From assembly GCA_035578175.1 (NCBI GenBank), contig JAQMRL010000005.1:56153722-56217721 (forward strand): DNA of 64,000 nucleotides, in the 5' to 3' direction. The notes beneath the pieces were generated by a model that was not told the DNA's origin, made no database searches, and worked only from the letters and a program-made list of their open reading frames with translations. Positions within the stretch are counted from its first letter, which is position 1, and each line of letters starts with the position of its first letter. Origin of the DNA: Catonia carolina. Taxonomy: Eukaryota > Arthropoda > Insecta > Hemiptera > Achilidae. Both the position numbers and the translations under genes were made by a program. Shown here piece by piece: positions 21,496 to 34,104 of the stretch.

Positions 21496-21735
21496 CAAAA
21501 TAAGCAACTTCATGACCCAGTGAGATAGGGATGATATGTACGATGAGTAAATGAGATGAAGTCTTGTACAGGATCAGGTCGACCATTCCTGAACGGTATG
21601 GTTAAAATTGCACCCCAACCATTAAAGTACATCGGTAACTACTGACTAGTATTCAAATTCATTTATAAATAACTACCTTTACTACGATTTGAACAACGGA
21701 AATTTTGTCTCCGAAAATCAACACCTGATTTTTTT
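21496..21735 (-). mobile_element. tRNA-SINE family B, copy 3, body and head (split)
   Basis: It continues the copy at 21217-21268: complement of the body (CATGACCCAGTGAGAT) and the B-box region (GATTTGAACAACGG). The head is lost against a GA microsatellite at 21742. Confidence 0.75.
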
Positions 21736-21740
21736 TATGC

Positions 21741-21741
<1 letters not shown>

Positions 21742-21806
<65 letters not shown>

Positions 21807-21811
21807 GAGAG
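21742..21811. repeat. (GA)n microsatellite
   Basis: About 35 GA units with a single T at 21801. The leucine/serine-repeat frame on the minus strand is produced by this tract. Confidence 0.95.
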
Positions 21812-22509
21812 CCAGTGAAGGCGCTTAAAAATGTTTTTTGAAACTGTTGTATAATATTGCTCTCGGACATAATTTATTTCCCATATACACATTACAAAAA
21901 AAAAGAAATGATTATAATACAAAATTTATTACATTGCACTTCTGTACTATTTCGCTCGAGGTGATGGATATTATCCCATCCAGCTATAGACAAAACCATG
22001 TACCAGGATGGGTTACATTACTGATTACATATAGGGTACATTATTAATGAATTCATTTGACTCAGGGTCCATTATCATGTATTTTAGAGGCAACTATAAA
22101 AAATTTAAATTTTTGTCGAGTAATTAATCCAGTACGATTCAGTATCATTATAAAGACTGTTTTATTGTGTTTTTCCTGAAAAATGATTCAGTTTTCCGTT
22201 TTTTCAATTGATGTACCAAAATTCTGAGTACATATTATGTACACATTCCATGTGTTTTCATGTACTTTTAGATCTCTAAATTTTGTGCTTGTTATAGCAT
22301 CAAACAAGAACGCATAAAGGGATTTAAACAGATTTAGAGAATAATTTTACTGCACTTTACCGTGAAATGTAGTTTGTGTTCCATCTTAGAGTTTCTAAAG
22401 AAGTTTTCACTTCGTTCTTGAAAAAGGAAGAAGAGTCCTTTATTAGTTTAAGACAAGAAAAAGAATAAAAGAAAAAAAATTTATAGCCTACAGCCTAGAA
22501 AAATTCTCA
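21812..22509. other. Unassigned AT-rich stretch
   Basis: No recognisable gene or element boundary. Confidence 0.5.
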
Positions 22510-22674
22510 ACTTTTCTGGATTATTATTATTTTTTTTCTCTTTAATTCTTTATTTACAACTGTAAAATGTTACAACAAGTAAATGTGATGATTATCATAA
22601 TAATGTAAATGACATGATAGGCATGAGAGGGGTAGGGCCCCCATTGGTGCCTCCCCAAGAATGAAATTTGTATA
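22510..22674 (-). mobile_element. 3' untranslated region and A-rich tail of a Jockey-like LINE
   Basis: On the minus strand the LINE frame is followed by an untranslated stretch ending ACAGTTGTAAATAAAG, with an AATAAA signal near 22549, and an A-rich tail (plus-strand T run near 22530-22538). Confidence 0.8.
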
Positions 22675-23290
22675 TCAAATTAGCAGGTCTCTACTCCAGC
22701 GTCTTTTAAGGCGTCTAGGGGGATTATCAGGTAAATGGACGGAGGAAAGTGAACGCACCAGGGGGTTCTCGTGTTCGTGTGACTTGTCGTGAAAGCGTTT
22801 GTATAGGTATTCAATGGAATTTTGTACAAGTGGTGTTTTCAAATCTGTATGTAAGGTTTTGTTGCTAACGTAAAGAGGTGCATTTGCTATAAGGCGTAAT
22901 GTTTTTGACTGGAATGCTTGAATTCGTTGCAAGTTAGAGGGTTTGGTTGAACCGTAAATTTGGGACCCGTAGGTCCATATAGGTTTCAAAAGAGAACAAT
23001 ATATGCGTAATTTTTGTGCCATTGGTAATTTTGATCGTTTGTGAAGTAGGGAATATAGAAGTTTAAGTCGGGAATTCAGTAATAAACGTTTCCGTTTGAT
23101 ATGTGTGCTCCAAGTTAGTCATTTATCAAAAGTCAGACCGAGATACTTGACCGTATCTGTTTTTGTGAGAGGTTCATTGTCTATGTATACTGGTGGGCAA
23201 TCACCATGACGGAGTGTGAAAGTTACGTGAGGGGATTTTGTCGTATTAAGTTTTATTTTCCATGTTTTACACCATTTGTGTATTATTTAT
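22675..23290 (-). pseudogene. Jockey-like reverse transcriptase, C-terminal half, one in-frame stop
   Basis: The longest intact run is 115 codons (22675-23022), and the same frame extends upstream to about 23290 with a single stop at 23119-23121. Motifs in order: KWCKTWKIKLN, YLGLTFDK, LTWSTHIK, LLKPIWTYGSQIYG, LQRIQAFQSKTLRLI, NAPLYVSNKTLHTDL and the terminal LKRRWSRDLL. This is the thumb and C-terminal region of a Jockey-like LINE, matching the plus-strand copies at 8992 and 10200. The catalytic YADD box lies 5' of the truncation and is absent. One stop in about 200 codons makes it the youngest Jockey-like copy here. Confidence 0.88.
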
Positions 23291-23351
23291 TATTATTTAA
23301 ATAAACTTTATTATCACGTAAAATAATATACATTAGGTACATGTGACAAGT

Positions 23352-23376
23352 AAAAAAAAAAAAAAAAAAAAAAAAA
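23352..23376. repeat. Homopolymer A tract
   Basis: 25 consecutive A residues. It may be the tail of a plus-strand retrocopy whose body (23291-23351) I cannot identify. Confidence 0.85.
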
Positions 23377-23876
23377 TTTGGAAGATTTAGGAAGGTTGTA
23401 AGTTTCTATTGCACAAAACTCAAACAAGAGACTAACAAAGTATTTGCTTGGAGTCACCAAGGAAAAATGTGCGAAACCATTGACCGCGATAGTCAAAGAT
23501 TATACTTAAATTGATTACAAATTGTTTCTAATTATTTTAAATGTGACAACAAAACGTATAAAGCATTTGAATTAACAAAACACAAAACAGATAAAAAGTA
23601 AATTATATGACTGAATAAAGTTAAAGAACCCATTGAAAAATGGTTTTTTGATCTACACATATTAGAAAGAAATTTTGAAAATAAATTAATATCCTTTTTT
23701 TATTAAATTAAAATATAACAATAAGAAAATTAAATATAATACAAATTAATTTTTTTTAAAAATTGTCCAAGATAAGTTGCTTTTCTATTTTATAAAAAGG
23801 AAATATTTCAGAAACACAAACTTATGAATGTATGTAAATAATGAATACGGACACCTTGAACAAGACAGATATTAAA
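23377..23876. other. Unassigned AT-rich stretch
   Basis: Nothing supported. Confidence 0.5.
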
Positions 23877-24727
23877 AGAATCTGGTGTTAAACAATCAAA
23901 TGACTTTCTATTGCCAATGTAAATAATTAAAAATGTAACCTATGTTTAATCATTAGTAAACAATGTAAAATGAAAAGCATAATTTAATTTTAATCATGAG
24001 TGAAAGACGCTAAATTAAAATCAACCTCTGTAGAACTTAAAAATACTGAAAATCGCTAATTGACGCTAAACTAAGCTCTATAGAAAGAAATGATTGAAAT
24101 AAAAGCGGTAGATTTTTAAAATACCTACCTATAACTTTAATTATATACACTTTTGTCATAAAATGCATAGGTACTAAAGCCATAATCTTAAAAATCTCCA
24201 TGACCGATTTTAATAACAAAAATACAGAAACTTACTTACCACTAAACTAAGCGTTTGTAGCAAAAAATCTAGTTATAAAAGTTGTAGGTTTTAATTTACT
24301 ACAAAAATTCAATCATATATAATTTTGCCCTAAAATGCATATTTAGGGAACAGTCTTAAAAACCCAATATTTACCACGAAAAAATAGTCTCCCAAGAATT
24401 TCAGCAGACATGACGCTTACGCTATTTTGTAGAGCACTAGAAATGTAGTAAATGAGGCGATTTTAAACAAAATCATAGGAGGCGTTTTTGAGGAAATTGC
24501 ACGAATAAACTATTACTTCCGGTTGTACAATTTTAATGAAAATGTTGTGTCGGGTTCCCTTGTAGTACCTAACTTTAGTTCAGAGTTTCAACTCTGTACA
24601 ATATTCTGTTTATGAGATATTTTGTTAAAGACACAGACCAATCGAAAACTTGATTTCGAAAAATTGATGTGTAAACGTCGTATTTTCTTATAGGGCGATA
24701 TTCACATACAAGGGCAAGAGAAAGTAC
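23877..24727 (-). mobile_element. Family D repeat, copy 5
   Basis: It runs in reverse from the complement of the 3' end (TCTGGTGTTAAAC) to the 5' end (AGGGCAAGAGAAAGTACG). It carries at least two internal units, but the (TG)n tract and adjacent block near 24635 are deleted. It shows the uninterrupted TTAA site used to size the insertion at 16570. Confidence 0.85.
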
Positions 24728-25489
24728 GAGTAAAATATCATTATTATTATAAAATTGTATTTCTAGTGAGAAAACGAGTAAAACTGTATTGTGAAAATAC
24801 AGTTTTATACCCGGAAAAATTTTCAAAATATTGATTTTTAGTTTTTTGGCGTCAACCAATATTTAATACTTTTTGAACAATTTACGATCAAAATGATGTG
24901 TGTACGCTTTTTAGTTATTTTCTTATGAATTTAAAAAAAATTTGTGTTTGTGAAAATTTTTATCGAATTTATCGATAAATATCCTTTATTCTACAATATT
25001 TTATATTTTGTATAATATGTAAATTTTATAATATAAAAAATGTAATGAAAAATGCTAGGCAATCAATCAGAAATGTTAAAAAAAGAGAGGAAGATTAAAT
25101 GGATGAAGATAACCCGGATATGAAGCTAGACTATTTTAAAATTAGGTAAACTAAATAATTTTTCGATAAAAACTTAAAATAAGTATTTCCGATTTTTTTT
25201 TATTAAAATGAACCATTAGAGATATGTTGCTGGATTTGTTTGTACGCATTAAACATATAATAGCCTAATTACACAACTAGAAATATCTGGTTTTAACAAA
25301 AAATGATAAAGTTAAAAATGTTTATTCAATTTTTACAAGAAATTTTGGCAACCAGTTATTTTTTTGGCTTAATGTAAGAAAAAGAAACTACAATTTATTG
25401 TTTAACTATTCAACACAACCAGCAGTTTAAATGTCAATAGTTTGGTATAATTGTCTTGATGTCACTTGTGTGAGGCAGTCGCCCAGCGG
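24728..25489. other. Unassigned AT-rich stretch with one strong hairpin
   Basis: The perfect 12-base stem TAAAACTGTATT (24779-24790) / 24796-24807 with loop GTGAA is the only structure I noted. Confidence 0.55.
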
Positions 25490-25860
25490 CAACCCCTCAA
25501 GACGATTCACGAAAGGTCTCTACTCTATTGTCTTTTCAGTCTTCTAGGTGGGTTGTGTGGAAGGTGAGAAACGGACAATGACTGAATTTGTAGATTTGTG
25601 TGATAGTGTAGTTTGCTATGAAAACGTCTGTATAGTTTCTTTTTTGTTTCGTCTACTGTTTCGATGTTAAGGTCTCTATGTAATGTTTTGTTACTAACGT
25701 ATGTTGGACAGCCTGTGATGATGCGTAAAGTTTTGTTCTGGAATGCCTGAATAAGTTTTATGTTAGATACTTTAGATGATCCGTAGATCACTGAACCGTA
25801 GGTCCAAATAGGACGAAGAAGTAACATACTAGTAACATACTGGTAAAATTTCATTCATTT
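25490..25860 (-). pseudogene. Jockey-like reverse transcriptase C-terminal fragment
   Basis: A 109-codon frame (25525-25854) reads LLLRPIWTYGSVIYG, IKLIQAFQNKTLRIITG, YVSNKTLHRDL and ends at PRRLKRQ-stop, where the sister copy at 22675 has LKRRWSRDLL; the reading continues SRDLS after the stop, so the Trp codon has become a stop. It is truncated upstream at about 25855 with no catalytic box. It differs from the 22675 copy throughout, so it is a distinct subfamily. Confidence 0.85.
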
Positions 25861-28600
25861 GTCTATAATAATTGTTGAGATAATGGGTCACAAATTCATG
25901 AAATTGAACATTGGCAAGGTAGGCGGTTACATATGCCCTTAAATTGAATTGTTAGGACATTATAAATTTTAAAAGAAGCATAGAACGGTGCTTTTTCGTA
26001 TCCGGTTGTTCGTATTTTGTATAGTTCTAATGGATTTTTTTATCTTGTCAGGTACAAATGGATATCATTACTTTACAAAAGTAAATATTCATTCTTCTTC
26101 AGAAATGTTTGATATTGGTTAAAAAGGCTTATTGTTTAATTAATTGATTTATTTTATTTAGTTTAATTTACATTAAGATTACTAATAATAGTTACTATAA
26201 AAATTACTACAGTTAAATAGGTTAAAAGGATTAGGTTAAACAGAATTAAAAAAAAAAAACAGAAGATAAATGATAAATTCAATTTACATTTACAAAAAAT
26301 ATCAATAATAATTTAATATATTTTAATTTTAATAATAATAGAAGTTTAAAAAAACTAAGATTATGTTTGTACATTTGTAATAGAGAAAACAATGCTATTT
26401 TATAACTATAACTACTTTACAATATATTTGAAGTACCAAAATAAAGATATTTTTACTTTTTGGGAATATAATTCAATAAATGAGCATAAGGAAACAGGAA
26501 ACTATCGGAAAGAGAAAAGTAAAAACTAACAAGAACAGTTATTTTAAAACTTGGGAAAGTTTTCAAGTTCTTGCTCGTAGATCGATAGTATGTTCGTAGT
26601 AAGTTTATGTTTTAATAAATGTGGTGACATAATACTGTGTATATGGTGTGGAAGTACGTTAACGAACTGCTTCTCAAGAGACTTCTGAATGACTTCTGAA
26701 AAAATGTACAATTTGGTTTTCAAGTCGTAATTTTTCCAGTGTTCCTGGAAAAATTAGGCTTAGCAGTGTACTATTACTTGGTGGTAGACATCCACTGGTA
26801 CTGACATGTTAACAAAAATTGCTGCTGTATTTAGTTGTAATTAATATAGATAGTAATGAAGTAATTGGAGTACCGCAATAACTTCTTTGAAAATCACAAA
26901 AATTTTTTATGCTAATGTTTTTAAAAAAGAGGCAGCTTCTTTGAAGCATATTTCAACTAATCAATTTCCCAGATAATTAATGTATGTTTTATCAACGTTA
27001 AAAAATGTTGTTTCGTTGTTTTATTTTTTTAAAAAACTTATCTTAATTTGAATATCTCTTCATCAACCCCTTCTTATTGAAGCGTAGGTTTCATTCTTTC
27101 TACTCATGGGTTTCTTTGTTCACATCCTCAGGCTAAAATTCTCTCTTGACAAGATATGATAAAAATTTTCTAGTCAACTCGTTCTATTTTTAACCCCTGT
27201 TTCATTTTCAGTATTCTTTTATTATCACATTTTTCTCTCTAACCTTATAAAAAAAACTTTTTGTTTTTCTTTCGGTGTATCTTACTTATAACAAATTTTT
27301 ATGTCCCTTATTACTTATATTGCCCCATAAAAATAAGCTAACAATTAGCAAACGAGATGCAATCTAATTTTAACTTTATTGAAATTTTTAAAAACTGATA
27401 AAAAAAATAAACTAGAAAAAAGATAAATTTTAAAATTGAGGTAAAACTACAAATGTTTTGTTATAATACATGCATTTTTCAAGAATATTGATTTTTACCC
27501 ACCAATATCGAAAATATGTTCACATACTTATTATTTTTAAATTAACTTATTTTTTTAAAAATATGAAATAGTACTAAGACTCATATTGTAAAAGCAATTT
27601 TAAGGAGACTTGAAAAACCAAAATTTTGACTTGAGTTTTATTACTAGAACGACGGACTTATTGTAATATTCAGACAATATTTACTTGTGTATATTAGCTG
27701 TAAGTAATTTTCAACCCCTACCACATTTGGTTGATGCCCAATTTTTCCATTTTTGTGGTCCAGTAATCGATATTCTGTTAAACCTTAACAATCTTATCTA
27801 TATAAAGCACATAAACGTTTTCAAAACTTTACTTTTAAATATTTCTCTTCAATATTATTTTTCTTGAAACTATCTTACGCTTATAGCACTTCCGTCTTTA
27901 AAAAAAATCTGTATTGTACCCTGCATCCTCTGAGACTGGGTGAACGGTAATCTCAGTAACTCAAGACAATTTTTAAAAAGTCAATGTTTAAAATTGTAGG
28001 GCATTCTGGTGGAAAAAATGGGAAGTTATCATAACACCTTCATCCATTACAAAATAAAAAACTACGCATTACATAACCTCTTTATTCACTAGCATCATTT
28101 AAACTATAGAGATAGAATACGACATCTACCTGACTAAATATGCACCTACCCTCTTCATCAATCACAAAGAGTCAGAATTTAAAAAAAAAGTTACATAGCA
28201 CCTTTATCCACTCAGCGCTTCATTTAAAAAAGTCAGTAAGGGGATATTGTATACAAACAATCTCTTGAAAGACTAATTTCTTGCAATGTCTGTCAAATTT
28301 CTAATTTAGGATTTTTGAATACAAAAATTCTTTAGGCGCTTGATTGTGTAACCCACTGCGTAACCCCTTATCAGAGTACTGAGTAAAATAACGCGAAACA
28401 TATCTTTTTGTTTTATTTTGACAAGATATTTCTGAGATTCCGAAAAAAGTGTTTGTCTCAATAAATTAAAAAATAATACTGTATTATTGTATCTTCGTAA
28501 CCTATTGTAGTTTTGAAAAATTGGCAATAAGATTTTTAGAATGTACTAGAAAAATATTGGAAAGTAGATTAAAAAACCGGGGGAATCAATAAAAAGTTCA
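25861..28600. other. Unassigned AT-rich stretch
   Basis: No gene, repeat end or LINE motif could be supported over this long interval. The short frames at 27685 and 28306 carry no recognisable domain. Confidence 0.5.
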
Positions 28601-28630
28601 TTTTATTTATCCCTCTTAGGGATGTAATAA

Positions 28631-28650
28631 GTCCACGCGTCGTGGAGTTT
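28631..28650. repeat. Hairpin sharing its loop with the family E hairpin
   Basis: TCCACG-CGT-CGTGGA forms a six-base stem around the same ACGCGTCGT core as the reversed family E end at 61789-61805, but with different outer stem bases. Confidence 0.4.
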
Positions 28651-30231
28651 CAACAGTGATTAAATGAGAATGCATGTAACTAACTTAATTGATTTATTTT
28701 TAACACTATCTTCAGCTTAATGTAAACAAATCCTTCCCTTATTCTTAAACAAATCCAAACAACATAAGATGCAGTTAAGTAATTAATGCAAATGAATTCA
28801 ATGATGAGATAACAGTAATTTTAAAAATATTACATTAAATACCAATTAAATAACGTTACTATTAAAAATAAAAATTAAACATTGTAATAATCCTTGACAA
28901 CGCCTGGTAAGATAATCAATAAAACACGTGAAGAAATATCAGGATGGCCTTGACTCTGGGTCGAGGAGCAGAAAAATAGCCTTCTATAGAAAGATACATT
29001 CTAAATAATCCACATATCTAAATAATAAGTAACCTGTTTATATTCACGTGTCTATGTTTTTTTAGTAAATACAGTATGTTTCTAAAGTTTTTACCAATCC
29101 TAAATTCATTATTTTTCTTTAATCTCAAAATTTTTAGTGACTACTATTCAGGTGTAAAAAAAATTGAATTTGTTTAAAAACCAAAGGAAAAAATGGTTTT
29201 TTATTATAACAACATGTAAGACGACTGAAAATTTTTCAAATAAACTTTATAGATAATGCTATTATAACACAAATTAATAATACAGGAACAAACTAGAATT
29301 ATTTTTCTTAATACCCAACTGTACATAAAAAACTACTGTTTAGGCTTTTTTAAAATAGTAACAATAATTGATTAACACTTTGGGGAAAGTAACACTCAGC
29401 AGCGAGTTTCCACAATCATTTTCCTGAGTTTCCTCCAGAGTTACCTCCTAAACCATTTGCTCAAAGAAGCTTTTAAGAAACCTTTCTCTGCTGTCTTTCG
29501 TACCGTTGGCTGGGTTTCCTCCTATGTAGGGTGTTTATTGGATGCTACCATCCGGATCAGATGAACCCAGGTTTTTTAAGGAAAATTCCTATCAGTCCTT
29601 CTTTTTCCATAACTTGCAAGATAGAACTCTGGGCTTGTAGCCGGTGGTATTAAAAACACGTAAACCAAGTTACTTATAGTTTTCAGAACTGGATGACCTA
29701 ACAGATCATATGCCTAATATTGTGGTAAAAAGAAGAAGAAGACCCGAGAAAATTTGATTGCAAAATCAGTAAATGGTTGTTGGGAATGGTGTTGTACCGT
29801 TTACGTACAGCACAAAATGGAAATAGTATTTGTAGTGGTTATAACACATTTTTTTAGTAGGTGTATACGTTTGTTGGAGTTTTTATGCAATTTTTATTCA
29901 ACTTTTATTTGATATAAATAAATGTTGTACCTTGGAAATTTAGTATAAAAAATCAATTTCCAATTAAAATAATTTACTTTGTTGAATTGTACAATTATTT
30001 TTAATAAAGAATGATATACTACACAAAACAATGAAAATTGATTATAAAAAATGAGACAAGTAAATTCCGAATGTGATATGTTCTCGCTGGCGAGCTTGAT
30101 CCACCAGAAACCAAATGTTGTGAAAGCTTGAACATGACACCTTTTTATCCATTTATTCATCTGATCATCTTCTCTTGTATATTTTTCATGTATGATATTT
30201 TCTTCAAATGCTTATCATTGCATCTACATTT
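28651..30231. other. Unassigned; possible LINE 3' end near 29735
   Basis: Less AT-rich sequence at 29380-29740 ends in an AAG run (29731-29740), the tail type seen on the LINE at 12908, but no protein motif is readable before it. The frame at 29894-30160 is unrecognised. Confidence 0.4.
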
Positions 30232-30312
30232 CCAGATGCTTTGAAGTGGTAAGTACAACTGGCTTCTACGCCTGAGTTCCCGGCTTCAATTCCAGGTCAG
30301 GTCTGGCTTTTT
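30232..30312 (+). mobile_element. tRNA-like SINE head fragment
   Basis: A B-box-like CTTCAATTCC (about 30283) lies at the right distance from AGTGGTAAGT, resembling the head of family C. The tail is not recognisable. Confidence 0.45.
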
Positions 30313-30512
30313 TCATGCTCACTACTATGTTGAAAGATAATAAATTATAAGAAATGGGCAAGTGACTTGGAAAGATAAGCAGCTTACCATAAACACACAG
30401 CATTACTTGGTCGATAACTTCAGTTTTAAAAATTTTACAAACCAGAAATCAGCAAAAAGGTGGATACTCGTCGGTGATCAAAAACGGATATTTTATGAAA
30501 AATAAATGTATC

Positions 30513-30620
30513 TGCCGGCCTATTGAAATAGTGGTTGGTTTCTATGTAATCTTCTATGCCAGAAGCCCCGGGTTCAATTCCAGATAAATTCTACCACATT
30601 TTAATCCTTACAATAACCTC
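30513..30620 (+). mobile_element. tRNA-derived SINE head, family C-like
   Basis: It starts GCCGGCC, has A-box-like AATAGTGGTTGG and a good B box GGTTCAATTCC (30571-30581). Downstream it does not match the other family C tails. Confidence 0.6.
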
Positions 30621-30710
30621 ACACATTACCTACGCTAAAGAAAAGGTTTATGTAGGCATAATTACAGAAAAAAATTAAGAAATCTAATAATATTTTATTT
30701 TTACAATTAC

Positions 30711-31102
30711 AGGCAGGTAAAGTGTTATATTATTTGCATTCGCTCTGCTAGTTCCAGGGCTACAAAAAATAGTTCTGTTTCTTATTACATGCTCAGCCAA
30801 TTACATGACTGAAGCATTTAAGAACAGAAGAGGTGGGGTCTAAAATACAATAGTCAGAATTATCTCATCTGAGAGTAATGAATTTCATTCATAATAAGCC
30901 ATACCCTGTGGTATATGAAGTGAAGGTGTCATTTGCAAAATGGAAAGTAGATGGTTTTCAGAGATGCTTTTCCTGGGATGCTGATAAGCATACTTTTACA
31001 CTCAGTGAGGAAGACAATTGTAAATAACCTCACTCCTCGTTTTATGTAGTAACGTCTCTAAAGGTTAAAACCGACCTTTCTGCTGATGAACTGAACAACA
31101 AT
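30711..31102 (-). mobile_element. SINE-like repeat, family A, copy 3
   Basis: Full-length in reverse orientation, from the complement of the 3' end (AGGCAGG) to the head (CTGCTGATGAACTGAAC). The head hairpin is degraded here. Length is close to 390 bp. Confidence 0.85.
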
Positions 31103-31629
31103 ATTTTATTCTAAACTGGTTTAAAATTTATGGAACATACTATGTTCTTTATGTAATTACTGACATAACTGTCCAAACGTACCTACTTGTAACTGTACTG
31201 CTTCAATTTCTGGATCAGTACGTTACCGACAGAATAGATACAACAATTCATTTGCAAGGACGTTCATTAAGTAATAAAATACAATACAACATTCCTTGTA
31301 CAAACTATTGTAATCGTAACTGGTTGTGTATTTCTACTTGTACAAGAACTTTGATTAAAATTTAAAATTATTTTAATTTATTCATAACTACTATAATGTT
31401 TTAAAACTTTACACAGCTGACTACCTTCATCAATGCAATGAAAGTTGTTGATAGCAATTTCATTGAGAATTTTTTTATCATTAGGTAGTTTAGGATCGAA
31501 AACGTTCGTTAGGTTAAGACTAGTTACGATACAAACTTAATAAAATACTATTTTTTTTATGTACGGTAAAGCAGAGTTACTTTGGTTTATAAGAGGTAAA
31601 ATTGGCCCATCATTCACACAAATATATTA
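31103..31629. other. Unassigned AT-rich stretch
   Basis: Nothing supported. Confidence 0.5.
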
Positions 31630-31899
31630 TTTTTACTTTCCCTTAGCTATATGAATATATAGGAAGGAAAGTAATGTTTAACCCCCTTGTATAACCATGC
31701 AGCCACCCTTGGCTATATGAATATATAGGAAGAAAAGTAATGTTTTCAAGTCGATTTTTCGAAATCGAGTTTTAACTGGACCTACACGTTTTCAGACCCC
31801 CCGAACCCCCCCCCCCCCAAAAAAAAAAAAACAAAACATGTTTTTAGCAATTGGTCTGGGTGTGTGTCTGTGTGTGTTTTTTTTATTTTAAATTTACTG

Positions 31900-32070
31900 C
31901 GTTGGGGTTCAATTAACCATACTCTCTCAGGAATGGTCGGCCTGGGTCTGTACAAGACTACACCTCATTTACACGTCATACACATCAACCTCATCTCATT
32001 GGGTCATGGGGTTGCTTATTGTTCTAAATTGAACAGATTGCAACGTACACAAATTAGGAATAAAAAAAAA
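31900..32070 (+). mobile_element. tRNA-SINE family B fragment inside a family D repeat
   Basis: 3' half of the SINE from GTTGGGGTTCAATTAACC to the A-run at 32062-32071. It sits next to the TG tract of family D. The 73-codon frame over it is a SINE shadow. Confidence 0.8.
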
Positions 32071-32448
32071 ATGTACTGCAACTAGTTACTTAAAACTAAC
32101 GAAAAGTTTTTCTTTAGCGATATTATTTCCCTCCTCCTTGTACAACCATGCAGTCACCCACTGGTGCTAGCACTTATTTTCTAATGTATAAATATATATA
32201 TTTTGTAAATATAAATAAATATGCCTTAAAAGTAACTTAATAATTTTTACAGCTAACCATTAGTTGTAGAACCTTATATTATTTACATGACTTAAATGTA
32301 ATTTATAGTTAAACAATATTTTTAATAGCCTTTTTAACACACTAGATCTACAGGCTTAGTCCCTAACTATTAAACTATCATCCAACAATTGAATTGCTTC
32401 AATGTTGATGTGATTATGAAGACGATCTTCATGTTTTTTTTGGCACAA

Positions 32449-32459
32449 GTGTGAGTGTG

Positions 32460-32513
<54 letters not shown>
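32449..32513. repeat. (TG)n microsatellite within family D
   Basis: About 30 TG units, with GTGAG variants at the 5' side. It occupies the same position as the shorter TG run at 19804-19832. Confidence 0.95.
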
Positions 32514-32515
<2 letters not shown>

Positions 32516-33285
32516 CAAAATATCTCAAGAACGGAACATTGCACGAAGTTCAAACTTGAAACATAAGTTAGATACAACTGTCGGACCCGATACGAAAATT
32601 TTTAATCAAAATCGGTCAACCGGAAATTTTAGTTTATTCATATAATTTTTTAATTTTTTGCGATTTTCTCAAAAACGACTTCTACGATTTTTTTAAAAAA
32701 CCGCTTCATTTACTATAATTGTTATTCTCTACGAGAAGAGAAGGTGCCATGTCTGCTAAAATTCTTAGGGAGGCTGTTTTCTCGTAGAAAAAAATGTTTT
32801 TTTAAGATTGCAGCCTTAATATGCATTTAAGGGTAAAAGTGTATATAATAAAAGTTGTAGCCACTTTAAAAATTTACAACATTTATTTTAAACATGTTTT
32901 TGTATAAGGCTTAGTTAGCGGTAATTAGTGATTTTCTGTTTTTTGTTTCATGAAAATCTGTAAAAAATAGATTTTTTTAAGATTTCGGCAGTAGTATCCA
33001 TTTTACGACAAAAATGCATGTAATAAAACTTATAGGAAATTAAAAGCTTTAGAAATTTTATTTAAAACATTTTTCTCTACAGAGCCTAGTTTAGCGTGAA
33101 AGAGTTATTTTCCGTATTATTAAGCCAAACTAATGTTGGTTTTTATTTTGCATCATTCTCTCATGATTAAAATTAGGTTGTTTTTTATTTATTTGGAATG
33201 TTTTATTACTAATGTTAGATTATATGGTTCAATATTTTCATTGGCAAGAGATAGTCGTGTGAGTGTTTAAAACCAGATTTTTCAT

Positions 33286-34102
33286 ACTCTGAAAAGTAGT
33301 AGGGGTATATAAAAACCACCAAAACTTTTAAATAAAAGAGGATGGTTTTTGAATAAGCTTACTCAGAATCTATTGTTAATTATTAGCTGCCCGTCCTGGC
33401 TTTAACCGGGTATAATTTTGTTTTGTTTCAATAACTTTTAAATTAGGGTTATAAAAAAAGTCAAAAAATATTTTGTGATTTGGAAAAATCTGATATAAAC
33501 ACATTTGGACACCTCCACTGAGTTTCAGCTATCTACTACGTCCAGAACTTATTAATTAATTATTAATAAACTAACATTAAAACTTCGTAATAATTCCTGC
33601 CAAAATTATTTGAATTTTTCGATTCTACTACTTTGATTTGAAAACCATTAAAAACTTAATAAGAAGTAACAAGGTATTAATCGAAAAGTATCGATGCGTT
33701 AGTTAATGATGTTAAAAGTATTGTTTTAAAAAGTTGTGAATCAGTTCATGGTAGTTAGTTTTTAACAACAGTTTTAATTTATACTACGGTGATCCTCTCT
33801 TACGGTATTGGTTCAAAGGTTTAAAAAAGTTGACAATTTAGGATCCAAAACAACTGCTGAACAACTTTTTAATAGCCTATTTGAGGTTGAAAGTTTATAC
33901 TTTTTGTTAACATTACTCGTCTAAAAACTTTTCAATGGCAAATTCGTCTGTTGTACTTAAAGTTTCACTAATTTTACTTCCTGTTTGAAAAATATTCTGT
34001 TTCTAATTGAATAATAAAAAAATATTTTACAATTTTATTATGCTGAATTATAAGAATATTGTTCAAATATTTTAAAAATTTGATTATAAAATTTAGTCGA
34101 TA
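33286..34102. other. Unassigned; possible old repeat start at 33389
   Basis: The phrase AGCTGCCCGTCCTGGC followed by an ACCGGGTA word looks like a dispersed-repeat edge, but no second copy occurs in this window. Confidence 0.35.
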
Positions 34103-34104
34103 TA

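Larger units (their letters stand above)
31630..33285 (+). mobile_element. Family D repeat, copy 6, expanded
   Basis: It starts TTTTTACTTTCCCTTAGC and ends ACCAGATTTTT. The 5' block TATATGAATATATAGGA is present twice (31652 and 31692). A C/A homopolymer pair lies at 31808-31833, a family B SINE fragment at 31900-32070, and a long TG tract at 32449-32513, the usual site of TG repeats in this family. Two internal units start at TTAAGATT 32802 and 32977 (175 bp apart). Confidence 0.85.

Noticed and set aside
21659..21922. An 87-codon minus-strand frame with a leucine/serine repeat
   Set aside because: The repeat is the translated GA microsatellite, and the rest is SINE sequence.
32356..32645. 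Two overlapping frames rich in His-Thr or Val-Cys
   Set aside because: They are translations of the TG microsatellite in family D.
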